64,000 nt of DNA from Amblyornis subalaris (Eukaryota; Chordata; Aves; Passeriformes; Ptilonorhynchidae): contig JACAXG010000071.1 in the NCBI GenBank assembly GCA_018881555.1, positions 701,870 to 765,869 of the forward strand, given 5' to 3'. The notes below the pieces were generated by a model. It was not told the DNA's origin. It ran no database searches and was given only the letters and a program-made list of their open reading frames with translations. Below, piece after piece: positions 1 to 10,815 of the stretch. The position numbers and the translations under genes were made by a program. Numbering within the stretch: position 1 is the stretch's first letter; each line of letters begins with the position of its first letter.

Positions 1-660
1 CCCCCGGCGTCTCCTCGGCGTCCCCCCGGTGTCCCCCCGGCATCCCCGGGCCCGGCCGCGTCCCTCCCCCGGGCTCCCACGGCCCCGGCAGGCGGCATCT
101 CCCGGCCCACCTGCCTTCCCGGCCCACCTGCATCCCTCCCGCCGCGCTGCATCCCCCGGCCCGGCCGCATCCCTTCCTCCGGGCTCCTGCTCCAGCCGGG
201 CTCCGTCCCTTCCACCGGGCTGCATCCCATCGGCCCACCCGCATCCCCGCTGCCTGGCTGCATCCCTTTCCCTGGACTGCATCCCCTCGGCCCACCTGCA
301 TTCCTGCTGGCCCGGCCGCATCCCTTCCAGTGGCCCCCCACCTCCCCCGGGCCTGGCCGCGTCCATTCCACCAGGCAGCACCCCCTCAGCCCACCTGCAT
401 CCCTTCTTCCCACTTCATCCTCCTGGCCCTTTCCCTGGACTGCATCCCCTTGGCCCATCCGCATCCCTTCCACAGGGGCTGCATCCCTTTCCAGCGGGCT
501 CCCGCTTTCCCATCGGGCTGCATCCCTTCTTCCCACCTCCATCCCCCTGGTTTGGGCTGCATCCCTTCCATCCGGTTCCTGCCTCCCCTGCATCCCCCGG
601 TCCACCTGCATCCCTTCAACCCACCTGCANCCCTCCCACCTGGCAGCATCCCCCTGGCCT
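1..660. repeat. Degenerate C-rich minisatellite
   Basis: The word tgcatccc, followed by cttcc or cccgg and then a hinge such as cggcccacc, recurs about every 20-35 bases from the window edge to about 660. Lack of stop codons within the units produces long but meaningless open frames on both strands. The repeat probably continues upstream of the window. It lies in the intron before the first visible KSR2 exon. Confidence 0.8.
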
Positions 661-1390
661 GGCTGCCTCGTCCCCTCCGTGAGGTTCCCCTCGGAGCGTG
701 CGGAGCCCCAGCCGGGATTATTTTCTGTTTCAGTAGGAGGTCGGTGGGCTGGGATGGGCAGGGAATGTCCCGGGATTCCCGGGGCTGAGGGGGATCCCCG
801 CAGCTGGCACAGAGCGGGGAGAAGCGAGGCCGTGACCCTGGGGAGGCGCCGGCGGGGCCGTGGTGCCGCTGCGGGGGCGGCTGACGCGGAGCTGGGGCTG
901 TGCGTGGGGGGATTTCGGAGCCTGGCCCTGCTCGGGCCTTTTGGCTGGTCCCGGAGCCCCTCTGTGGGGCAGCTTTTGGCTCTGGACCGTGATTGGAACA
1001 CCCTGTCCCGCTGTTTTTGCTCCCAAAGTTCCCGGGTGCCGTGGGAGCAGGTGGGACATCACCACATCATTGCTGTGCCGCTCGTGGGGGAGACCTCGGG
1101 TTTGGGGTGCAGCTCCCTGCTCTGCATCCCAGCTTGTGCTCATTCCCGCTCTCATCCTGCCCTCCCTCTCCTTGATCCAAGCCCTGTCCCTGTGCGAGGA
1201 GCTGTGGGCTCAGCCTGGAGCTGTTGGTCCTGGGGCAACCCCAGGAGAGGGATAACAGCGGTTTTGGGGTGGGTGGGAGATTTTTTGGGGTGCAGGCAGG
1301 CTCCAAATCCCCAGGAGAACCTGCCAGGAGGTGCAGGACTACAGGAGCTTATCCCACGTGGAGGGATGGCCTTGCTGAGGTCAGCACAGC

Positions 1391-1430
1391 TGAGGATTCC
1401 CTGTTGAGGATTCCCTGTTGAGGATTCCCC
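1391..1430. repeat. 14-bp tandem repeat, about 2.9 copies
   Basis: The unit tgaggattccctgt is repeated exactly at 1391 and 1405, and again, partly, at 1419. It is intronic with no visible function. Confidence 0.9.
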
Positions 1431-1885
1431 ATCTCCCTCCCACGGACCGGGACTGAGGGCAGCAGGGCAGGGTGGTGAAGCCATCCTGGTGGGATGCTCC
1501 TTCCCAGCATCCTGCTGTCATTGGAGCAGCCCGGCAGGGCCTGGAGGAAGGGTTTGGAGGTTGTTGGGAGAATGCCATCCTACAAANGCCTTGTGCTCCC
1601 GGGGAAGCACCTCTCCAGCCCTTATGGATCACTCTGTGCCCACAGTAGGCAGCCCTGGCATCCCGAAAACACCCCCAAACTGGGATGCTTGTGATGTCCC
1701 AGCCATGGACATCCCTCCTGACACTCTCCTGTCGTTTTTCACCTCAAAACCATGGAGATTCCCACAAGGGGAACGACAATGTGTGAATCCAGGGCCAGAT
1801 TCCCGATGGCAGCCCAGGTGTGAGCCTGGATCAGCTCCTGGTGTTGTCCTGGGTTGGCACCAGCGTCAGCAGGAGCCGAGCTTGG

Positions 1886-1930
1886 CCCTGAGTCCCTGAG
1901 TCCCTGAGTCCCTGAGTCCCTGAGTCCCTG
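1886..1930. repeat. 8-bp tandem repeat (ccctgagt), five and a half copies
   Basis: Five exact copies of ccctgagt from 1886 are followed by a partial copy ending at 1930. It is a simple microsatellite, likely variable in length between individuals. Confidence 0.95.
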
Positions 1931-2904
1931 CTGCCACCACCACGTCCCAAGGATGTGACACAGACTCCAAGGCCCAGCTCTTCCCTTCCCATCTGCTGGC
2001 AGCAGAGCCGAGCCAGGCCCTGGCATGGCAGAGGGAACGGTGCCCTGGGATGTGGGGATTGGGAGGGCATCTCACCCCCAGCGCCGCAGGGAGACTGCCC
2101 NGCCTGGAATAAAATGGGTGAATCCATGGTTTTTTGGTTCATCTTCATATGCTAAACCCTGATTTTGCTGGATTCATGGAAGTTTTTCCCTCCTTTTTCT
2201 GTTTTAAACCACTTTAAGGCAGACGTGAGCCCCATCCTCCTGCATCCCGCCGTGCAGCGGTTTTTGGGATGGGTACCACGGCTGCAGCCTGGCTCCAGTG
2301 GCAATCCTTGGAGCTGGNAGGCTTTTTGGTCTTGCCTGTGCTCCAGTGGAAGCCAAGCAGTGGCTGGGATCNAAACACCCGGAGTGGGAGCNGGGGCTGG
2401 TTTGCTTCCTATGGGGNGGCAGCATCCAGAGGGAGCTGTGTCCATCCCCTTAACCCTGCCTGGGCTGTGNGCTTTTATCCCTGTCCGAGTGTGGCAGTTG
2501 GGCTTTGTGGCTCTAAATTTGGGATTTGGGGTGTAAATATGGATGGGAGGGTCCTGTGTTTGCCGGAGATTGGGCAACAGCAGAAGGAAAANTTGCTGGG
2601 AGCTGGGTGATATTCCCGGCTGTCCCGTGGCACCGATCTGTCTGTGGGGTTAAACCCTCACCCCAGGTCAAAATGTGGGTCAGGGCTCCCAGGAACTGGT
2701 GGATGGCTCCAAGGATAACCCCAGGATCAACAGTTTTCCCTCTTCCCGGGCTGCTGTGCTCCTGCCAGGAACAGGGAAATCCTCCCAGGATGTTTTCGGC
2801 TGCTGTGTAAACACGAGGGTGAGGATGGGAAGAGGCTCCATGGGAAGANCTGTGGCCATTCCCAAACCTCCACGGGCTGTGGAGGTGCTGTCCCAGCACT
2901 GGGA

Positions 2905-3075
2905 TTTGCCCAGAGAAGCTGTGGCTGCCCCTNGATCCCTGGAAGTGTCCAAGGCCAGGTTGGACNGGGNTTGGAGCATCCTGGGATAGTGGAAGGTGTC
3001 CCTGCCCAGGGGNTGGGACTGGATGGGCTTTAAGGTCCTTCCAACCCAAACCATTCCATGATTTTACGATTTTCA
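2905..3075 (+). mobile_element. CR1 LINE fragment, 3' end
   Basis: The sequence runs through the typical CR1 3' landmarks in sense order: ttgcccagagaagctgtgg, ccctggaagtgtccaaggcc, gtggaaggtgtccctgcc, then aaccattccatgattt at the end. It is strongly 5'-truncated, as most CR1 copies are. Confidence 0.9.
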
Positions 3076-3449
3076 CTGCCTGAGCCTNTGGATTCTCTGG
3101 TGTCCAACACACAGCACAGTTCTCCCAGGGCTGGATCCTCCCAGGATGCTGGATGGAGACATTTTGGCTCCCAGCAAAAACCCCCAGGGATCATTTAGCA
3201 GCTCCTGAAATAAAGGACGTGCAGAGCCAGAGATGTCACACGAGCCCAGCAGGGCCTTGGGAGAGCCCTGNGAGGGAAAACAGAACCGTGGCCGGGTATT
3301 CCCCAGCCCCAGGGTGCTCCAGGTGCCTCTGGAATAACGAGCCCCTCGGTGGGAGCCAGGGAAAGTCGCTCCCATTGCTTCTCTGCATCATGGAAAAGGA
3401 TATTTAAGGAGTGCAGAGGAGCCTCTCCACTTCTTGTGGGCATGGATAC

Positions 3450-3735
3450 GTCCTGATCCCGCTGTGCCGAGCGGGATGGGCATTCCCGACGGCTCCGCGG
3501 GTGCCAGGTGAACGAACTTGCACCTCCTGGATTTTCCGCCGCCCGTCCCGGTCTCCAGGCAGGGCCGGGGCCGCCTCCAGCCCCGCTGACGTCAGGGAGC
3601 CCATTCCAGGGGGGAACAGCCGCCCTCCCGCTCCTTGGNGACGGGCTCGGAGCCCGCTGGGGGTGGGGGGAGCAGCCGCTCGCGGCCGGGCCGGGATTTG
3701 GGATGAGCCGAGGGGAAATCCTGCTCGGGGTGATG
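3450..3735. promoter_or_regulatory. CpG-rich segment with a consensus CRE
   Basis: The segment is dense in CpG and free of CR1. It holds a perfect palindromic cAMP-response element, TGACGTCA, at 3587-3594. Whether it acts as an enhancer or internal promoter cannot be told from sequence alone. Confidence 0.35.
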
Positions 3736-5306
3736 GGAAGGGGACGCGAATCCAGCGGCAGCCCTGGGTGATCCCAACCCCTCGCCCTGCTGGGGTCACC
3801 CAAGGTCCCGGGGAGTGACGCGGAGTGGGGACATCCCTGCTCTGCCGGGATCCACCCCCCGGGCAGCGGGGACGTTGTTTTCCAAGGAGCTGAGGGTTTC
3901 CTGGAGCCTCCGAGGGGAAGGGGATCCTTGGGGCTTCACCCCCTTACACTGGAGCATCGCTCCTGCCTTTCCCCCTGGCCGTGCTGGAGCAGGGAGAGGC
4001 GCTGGGAAAGGTGGGAAAACAACCCCCAGGATCCTCCCCAGCATCATCCCCAGCCGGACCAGCACCGTATTCCCCAAAGAGCGGGAATGGGAGGGATACG
4101 CGGGATTCCGACCCCTCTGCTTGTGCCCCCTGCCCTATTCCGGNTGGGGAAACTGAGGCACAGAGGAGCAGCGGGAGGTTGTGCCAAGGCAGGAACGCAG
4201 CGTTTCCCACCATATTTTGCTCCATCCTGGGATAAACAGGAGCCNGAGCAGCTCCGCAGCCGCGGCGGGATGGGTTTTTCCCTGCGGGATGGGGCCGTGT
4301 CCATCACTCCCCTTTCCAGCCCCAGCAGAACACCGAGGGCTTTTGGACTTCACAGAGTGGGATTGGGGCTTGTTTTTCCCTGGCTGGAGCAGATCCACGC
4401 GCCAGAGGATCTGCCCACACCTAGGGGTCCCAGCGGGGTCCTCATTTGGGTGAACAGTGACCCCTCCCATCTTTCAAGGGCTCTGTGGGGGTGAATTTCC
4501 CCTTTCTCCCACCTGGAATTTAAAGCTCCTCCCTTTTCCCCAGCCTTTCCCCATTCCCAGCTCACCTCTGCCCCATCCCTGGCTCTGTCCCCGCCCCAGG
4601 ACCCTGATTTTGGCGCTGGCTCAGGCATCCCCTTGATTCCCTTTGGGCTCCCAGCTGGAGGGGCTGACCGGAGAACGGGAGATGGAATTTTTTTGGGAGG
4701 TTTTTCCCGGTGTTTCGCTGCGGTTGTGTCCGNGGAAGGGCATTTTTGGGGAGGCAGGAGCTGCCTCTGGGTGTGTTCGAGGTGCCTGGTGCTGCTTCAG
4801 CTCCGAGTGCCTGGAGNGAGTTTGGGATGTGTGATCCCGGCTGATCCTTAAACCTTTGACTGTCTGTTTTGGGGGAGTGTTTTTCCTTAAAAATCAGCCC
4901 TGGAAGCAGGGTCAGGGCTCTGCAGAGCTGCGGGGTCCCTGCAGCCCCCCAGGTCGGTGGTTTCGCTGTTCCTGCCTCNCTTTTTGGGTGTTAATTTTCA
5001 GTAATTAACCTCTGTTGGCCATTAATTTTCTATTGGAAAAGCTCCCAACTCCCCCATTGGGGCTCTTCCCTCATCCCTCTATCCCAAACCGTCCCGTAAT
5101 TTTGCCCATCTATTTTTGGGACGTGCAGGAGCAGAGGCACAGCACCACCTAGTGCTGCCGGCGCCGGGGAATCACCCAGCTGGAAAAGCAGGAGCAAGGA
5201 AATCCCAGCAGCTTTCCAGCTCTGCTCTATATTCCCGGGAAAGCAGGGCAGGCGCTCGGCAGCTTTATTTTGGGAGCTGCCGGGCTGGGAACGGCTTTGG
5301 CCTCGG

Positions 5307-5440
5307 GGTGGGAGGATTTGGGGGGTCTGGGGGGGATGATCAGCCCTGGGATGGGGGTACAGAGGAGGAAAGAGGGGGGATGGCTCNGGAAGGGGGAAGG
5401 AGGGAGGAAGATTTGGATTGGTGAGGGGGGAATAAGGAGA
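5307..5440 (+). repeat. G-run-rich segment with G-quadruplex potential
   Basis: Several runs of 3-7 G lie within about 130 bases, with spacings short enough for quadruplex formation on the + strand, which is also the RNA-sense strand. It sits about 500 bp upstream of window exon 1. Confidence 0.5.
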
Positions 5441-5925
5441 AAATGCCACATTCCGGCCTTGGAATGTGATGCTGTGGCTGGTCCCTTTTAGGATGTTTTA
5501 GGNGTGTAAGACAGGGGAATGTGTCCTGTGGGGGACGTCTGGGGGGTGCCTTGGCCCTGAGGCTGGGAAGAAAAGTGGGAAATGTGTCCTGGACAGCACT
5601 GGGAGTGGGTGATGTTTGTAGGAAAAGAGGTGCCTGTCCCCCCTGTCCCCCTCCCACTCCCACTGGGGGGGTTCCAAGGCCTGTCCATCCCCTGAGCCAG
5701 ACCCCAGNGCTGGGTTAGGGACGAAGGAGCCGAAAAAGGGCTTTTTTGGGAGAGGGAAACTCCTTCCTGGGACCCCAAACCTCGATGCTCTTGGCTGCGG
5801 GAGGTGTTTTGGGGCGGAATTTCCTGCCTTGGGATGGGGCGGAGGCAGAGCTGAGCCCCCACCCGCCGACGGTCACCCCCCTGCTGCTCTGGGGGATCCC
5901 ATGAGGGTTTTCCCTGCTTTTCCAG

Positions 5926-6066
5926 AGCAAACTGGTGAAGTATTTCAGCCGGCAGCTGTCCTGCAAGAGGAAGGTGGCCCTGCAGGAGCGCAATGCCAAA
6001 CTGGAGGGCTTCCCCCAGCTCCTGCACTGGTTCCGCATCGTCGACATCCGCAAGGAGGTGATGGAG
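5926..6066 (+). CDS. KSR2: KSR2 window exon 1 (CA1 region, part 1)
   Basis: 47 complete codons, beginning SKLVKYFSRQLSCKRKV and ending RIVDIRKEVME. They match human KSR2 from about residue 61 with conservative changes. The exon belongs to the CA1 module, a coiled coil plus SAM-like helices that in KSR proteins contacts BRAF and helps membrane targeting (family knowledge). The acceptor is tttccag before AGC and the donor is GAG followed by gtaagg. It joins exon 2 in phase 0 across a short 480-bp intron. The upstream partner exon is outside the window. Confidence 0.96.
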
Positions 6067-6546
6067 GTAAGGGCTGCCCGTTCCCACCCGGACACGCCCT
6101 GGATCGGGCGCTGAACCGCTCCAGGGGTGTTTTTCCAAGGGGTTTGTGGATTCTGGACCCCACCCGCCGGCGAGGACACCCCGCTGCTGTTCCCAGTGAA
6201 GGATGTGGGGGTCCCCCACGTCCCTGTCACGTCCCGGGCTCCTGCAGGGGAGGGGGTGGCGCCCAGAGGTGACCCCACCTCCTGGGAAAAGGGAATTCCC
6301 TACTGCAGCTGCCAGTCCCTGCGTGTGCCCGAGGCAGGGATCAGTTTTCCCGGTGCTCCCAGGTGTTGAGCTAGGTCTGGATATACCTGAAATAAATGGA
6401 ATAAAGCTCAAGTTCCTTCAGGTTTTCTTGTAGATTCAGATGGAAAATGAATGGTTTTGGGTCTGGACCCTAAGAAAATGGATTCTCACCGGTGTGTCCC
6501 GAGGCTTAGACTGGTTTTCCTCATTCCCGACCCATTCCTCCCTCAG
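6067..6546 (+). other. KSR2: Intron between window exons 1 and 2
   Basis: 480 bp from gtaagg to ctcag. It holds no recognisable repeat or second gene. Confidence 0.85.
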
Positions 6547-6697
6547 GAAATCGCCCCCGGGCAGCTGAGCCTGGAGGATCTGCTGGACATGACGGACGAC
6601 CAGGTCTGTGCCACCGTGGAGAAGTTTGGGGCCAACAGCGAGGAGTGTGCCCGGCTCAACGCCTCCCTGTCCTGCCTCCGCAGCGTCCACAAGTCCG
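6547..6697 (+). CDS. KSR2: KSR2 window exon 2 (CA1 region, part 2)
   Basis: Fifty codons plus one base. It encodes EIAPGQLSLEDLLDMTDDQV and continues through TVEKFGANSEECARLNASL to SCLRSVHKS. This is the SAM-like helical core of CA1, which mediates regulatory contacts with BRAF. The acceptor is ccctcag and the donor is CCG followed by gtgagt. The leftover G pairs with GC of exon 3 to give a glycine codon, so the phase is 1. It is close to human KSR2 and clearly different from KSR1, which has LDALLEMNEAKV here. Confidence 0.97.
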
Positions 6698-6880
6698 GTG
6701 AGTGACCNCTGTCCCCTCGGGCTGGCCGGGGCGGGGGTGGCACCGTCCGGATGTGGTGACACCAGTGTGGCTTTAATGNGTGGGAGACTTGGTGATTTCC
6801 ATGGCTTGCAGAGCTCCTACATCCCTGGGGCTGCCTGGGAGCTCACAGCCTGCAGGGAACACGTGGGAGAAGGATTTGGG

Positions 6881-7209
6881 GTGCTGGTGGGTGAGGGCTG
6901 AACATGCCCCAGAAATCCCTGGGCTGAGCCCCCAGCGTGGGCAGCGGGGGGGGGGGATTCTGCCCCTCTGCCCCACTCAGGTGAGACCCCACCTGCAGAG
7001 CTGCCCCAGCCCTGGGATCCCAGCACAGGAAGGACGTGGAGCTGCTGGAGCCAGTCCAGAGGAAGCCATGGAGATGCTCTGAGGGCTGGAGCCCCTCTGC
7101 TCTGGAGCCAGACTGGGAGAGCTGGGGGTGTTCACCTGGAGAGGAGAAGGCTCCAGGGAGACCTCAGAGCCCCTTCCAGTGCCTAAAGGGGCTCCAGGAG
7201 AGCTGGANG
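6881..7209 (+). mobile_element. CR1 fragment, first copy of a tandem duplication
   Basis: A CR1 sense segment running from a G-run-rich part (gggggggattctgcccctct) through ctggagaggagaaggctcc to ctccaggagagctgga. It stops abruptly and the same sequence restarts at 7210. It therefore lacks the CR1 3' end, which only the second copy carries. Confidence 0.9.
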
Positions 7210-7835
7210 GTGCTGGTGGGTGAGGGCTGAACATGCCCCAGAAATCCCTGGGCTGAGCCCCCAGCGTGGGCAGCGGGGGGGGGGGATTCTGCCCCTCTGC
7301 CCCCTCAGGTGAGACCCCACCTGCAGAGCTGCCCCAGCCCTGGGCCCAGCACAGGAAGGACGTGGAGCTGCTGGAGCCAGTCCAGAGGAAGCCATGGAGA
7401 TGCTCCAAGGGCTGGAGCCCCTCTGCTCTGGAGCCAGGCTGGGAGAGCTGGGGCTGTTCACCTGGAGAGGAGAAGGCTCCAGGGAGACCTCNGAGCCCCT
7501 TCCAGTGCCTAAAGGGGCTCCAGGAGAGCTGGAGAGGGACTTGGGACAAGGGCTTGGAATGCCAGGACNAGGGGGAATGGCTTCCCGCTGCCAGAGGGCA
7601 GGGTTAGCTGGGATATTGGGAAGGAATTGTTCCCTGGGAGGGTGGGGAGGCCCTGGCACAGGTTGCCCAGAGAAGCTGTGGCTGCCCCTGGATCCCTGGC
7701 AGTGTCCAAGGCCAGGCTGGNCGGGGCTTGGAGCAACCTGGGAGAGTGGAAGGTGTCCCTGCCCATGGCAGGGGGTGGAACNGGATGATGATCCCTCCCA
7801 ACCCAACCCATCCCATGATTCTTACAGCTCCCCCT
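7210..7835 (+). mobile_element. CR1 fragment, second copy, with 3' end
   Basis: It repeats the start of the 6881 copy almost base for base, differing by a few substitutions and small indels. It then continues through the normal CR1 3' part to aacccatcccatgattctt near 7825. Confidence 0.93.
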
Positions 7836-7869
7836 GACCCCTCCTGCCTGCAGGAGCTCAGGGGAACAC

Positions 7870-8165
7870 CCCCGGGCAAAACTCCGGCATCGCTTCCCGG
7901 CTGCCTCAGAGCGAAGCCCCCCGTGCCCAGACCCCTTCCCAGGGAATGCGCGAGCCCTGCCCGCCCTTCCCGGGCCGGGATGCGCGGGTGGCGGAGCTGT
8001 GCCGGCGCTGCTGTGCGGGTCCCCGGGCGGTGGCAGCAGAGCTCCGCTCCTCCATCGCCGCACGGAGCTGCTCCGGCAGCGGCAGCCGAGCGGGGCCGGG
8101 GCCGCCTCCGCCCGGGGAGGGGCCGGGGGATGCGGCGGGGGCTGGGCAGGGTCCGGCGGTCCCAC
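7870..8165. promoter_or_regulatory. CpG-dense segment between two CR1 copies
   Basis: About 300 bases with many CpG and GGGCGG-like or CCGCCC-like words, flanked by CR1 on both sides. It looks like a small CpG island. There is no exon evidence, so promoter activity is only a possibility. Confidence 0.3.
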
Positions 8166-8185
8166 TGAGCCTTGGTGGGTCGTCA

Positions 8186-8645
8186 TAGAATCGTTTAGGC
8201 TGGAAAAGATCCTTTGAGATCGAGTCCAGCCATTCCCCAGCACTGCCGAGGCTACCACTGACCATGTCCNCGAGTGCCACATCCACAGGGCTGTTAAATC
8301 CNNCCAGGGATGGGACTCCAGCACTGCNCTGGGCAGCTGTGCCAGTGCCTGAACACCCTTCTACTGAAGGAATTTTCCCCAATATCCAGCCTGACCCTCC
8401 CCTGGTGCGACTTGGGGCCGTTCCCTCTCCTCCTGTCCCTGTTCCCTGGGAGCAGAGCTCGACCCCCCCTGGCTGCCCCCTCCTGTCAGGAGTTGTGCAG
8501 AGCCAGAAGGTCCCCCCTGAGCCTCCTTTTCTCCAGGCTGAGCCCCTTTCCCAGCTCCCTCAGCCTCTCCTNGTGCTCCAGCCCCTTCCCAGCTCCGTTC
8601 CCTTCCCTGGACACGCTCCAGCGCCCCCCTGGCACGGCCCATCCC
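8186..8645 (-). mobile_element. CR1 fragment of a second type, antisense
   Basis: It reads on the + strand as the reverse complement of a CR1 3' end: atagaatcgtttaggctgg, then gagtccagccattccccagc, gtgccacatccacaggg, aaggtcccccctgagcctcc and ctggacacgctccag. The wording differs from the commoner CR1 copies here, so it belongs to another subfamily. Confidence 0.88.
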
Positions 8646-10290
8646 ATCCCCATGGATGGCACGGCAGATCCGCTGCTGTGGTGCCAGCTCGGGGGGTGAC
8701 TCCGGGCCAGCAGCAAACTCCTGTGGTTTGGGGACCCCAAACCCCTCTGCTGCCTCCTGTCCCCTCTAGAGAGGCTCCTCCAGCATCTCTGCATCCCAGG
8801 GGCTGGGAGGCTGGGAACGAGCCCTGCTGGGNTTTCGTCTGGGCTTTGCAGGTTCAGAACAGCCCCTGGGGACAGCGGGGGACAGGGCTGNTGGCGAGGA
8901 GGGTGATGTGACACGGTCAGCGAGGGGCAGCCCTGGGGGACCAGCAGCGTCCCCATAGCACGGCACATCCCAGAGAGGGGTCCCGGCTCCTGCCTGGAGG
9001 GATTTTGGCCACATCCAGGCTTCCCTTATGGCACGGAGTGGCAGTGCCACCCCACGGGGACAGGGTCAGCGGGACCCCTCCCCTGTGCCGGCAGCGGGGT
9101 GGGGCTGGCTGAGCCCAGCCCGACATTCCCTAGGGAGCATCCCCCCCCACTCTCTCTCCCTAAATCCAGCTCCCGCCCTCCTCCCCTTTGGCATTTCCAC
9201 TAAGTCTCGCTGCTATTTGAGGAAGGGCGGCGGCGCCTCCCTGGGAGCCCGGGGAAGGCTCTCAGCTGCTCTTTGTTCAAACACCTTTGACTTTTAAGGG
9301 CTGCCGCAAACAAATCCCCGCTCCCTCGGCCCGGGGAATTCCCTGCGCTGCTCCCCCTGCTTTGGAAAATCCTCCTTGGCCTTTGGCTCGGCAGCTGGAG
9401 CGAAGTCGCTTTGGTTCCCGCGGAGTTTTCCGGCTGGCAGGGACGGAGGCGCGGGGGATCCGTGGGATGCTGCCGCTCCATTTGCTCCTTAATGGGGCAG
9501 CTGATGGGGCTGCCAGCATTCCTGGGAATCGGCGCTCCGTTGCATCCCGGCGGGAGAGAGCTTCCTGCCACCNGCGCGTGGAGTGTTTGTCTTTCCCAGC
9601 GCTCCATTTCCCTCCATCCATCAATCCCGCCGCTCCCGGCGGGAGCTGCTGCTCCTCCGTCCCTTCGGCGTTGCGGGGACGCTGCCGCGGCCGCTCCCGC
9701 AGCGCTGGGATGGAGGATCGGGATCCTTGGAGTTGCCGGCCGCTGCGGGTCCGCGTCGGGCTGGAGATGCGTTATCCCATGGATCACACAAGCCCTGGGG
9801 ACAGGGAGGTGACAGGCAGAGCCCTGAGGGATGCGCGAGCTCCCAGGCGGTGGANAAGACCAAATCTCCCTGAATTTCTAGAGGATTTAGATGTGGAAAG
9901 CTCCACCCGGGATGGCNGATGGGCTCCCTGTTCCCTGTCTCTGCCAAGTCAAGTGGCTCCGTCCCAGGAATTCCCCCTCTTTTTGTCCCCTGGGAGAGCG
10001 GGAGCACAGTCCCTGCCCCTCTCCTGCCGGCAGGGAGCTGGGAACTGCGGGATCTCTGGCCAGGGCAGGGCGGGATGCTCCCTGGATGCCTTGGGGTGGT
10101 GGGAGCAGATCATCCCACCCAGCGGCTCGGGGCTGGCTCCGAGATTCCTTACGGTCCAGGCAGTGTGTTTTGGTGGGATGTGGGATTGGGATGGGCACAG
10201 CAGCACTGCTGGGACCTTGGGAATGTCCCCCCATTGTTGGGAATCGAGCAGTGATGGGGTTGTGGCTCTAAGGTGAGGCTGTGCTGCTTT

Positions 10291-10340
10291 CATCCATCCA
10301 TCCATCCATCCATCCATCCATCCATCCATCCATCCATCCC
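10291..10340. repeat. CATC/ATCC tetranucleotide microsatellite
   Basis: About twelve uninterrupted copies of catc. A simple, probably length-variable microsatellite. Confidence 0.97.
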
Positions 10341-10559
10341 TCAGCTGGATTCCAGGGAAAGCCGAGCTCCAAGGCTCGATGTCAGGCCACCATCCAGGTG
10401 CCGCTGAGGTTGGCACAGCCCTGAGGAGCTGCCTGGGAGTTTCTGGGATGGGGGTTGACAAGCATCCCGGGATGGCGGCGACGCTCTCTTGGGACGCAGC
10501 GTTGGGATTTTAGATCCATTGGATTCTGACAGCCCCCCCAGAGGAGCCCCCCATGCACC

Positions 10560-10815
10560 AACTGCGTCAGAAATGCCTTTTAATCTGCATTTTATCTCCT
10601 TGTAAAGCAAGAGACCTAAAAATATAATTAATGAACAAATTGCAGCCCCTTTAAAATCTGTAATTCCTTGGCAGGAGCCGCAGCGGCCGATTCCGAGACG
10701 CCAAGATTTGTATTAATAAAGCAGGAATGAGGTTCAGGATTAACCTTTCCCATCCATCTTTATTTATTGAGTCGTTAATTAGAAGCATCTCATTTCCCAG
10801 GCCGCTTCTGCCTGG
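10560..10815. promoter_or_regulatory. AT-rich single-copy island, candidate conserved non-coding element
   Basis: An AT-rich, repeat-free stretch in otherwise GC-rich intron. It contains several homeodomain-type cores (ATTAATG, GTTAATTAG) and a TATTTATT word. Such composition breaks are common at conserved intronic enhancers of developmental genes. Conservation itself cannot be seen here. Confidence 0.3.

Larger units (their letters stand above)
661..5925 (+). other. KSR2: Intronic sequence upstream of window exon 1
   Basis: Over 5 kb of GC-rich single-copy sequence with no exon that I can recognise. In particular there is nothing resembling the KSR2 N-terminus that should precede residue 61. 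It contains short tandem repeats (1391-1430, 1886-1930), one CR1 piece (2905-3075), a CpG-rich stretch with a CRE-like site (3450-3735) and a G-run-rich segment (5307-5440). Confidence 0.7.

Noticed and set aside
29..788. Long Pro/Ser/His-rich open frames at the window start
   Set aside because: They follow from the stop-free tgcatccc minisatellite units on both strands. There are no splice signals, no homologue and no codon bias.
6881..7835. Possible protein-coding gene from long open frames over the CR1 block
   Set aside because: The frames recur at every CR1 copy in the window and are only pieces of a truncated retroelement.
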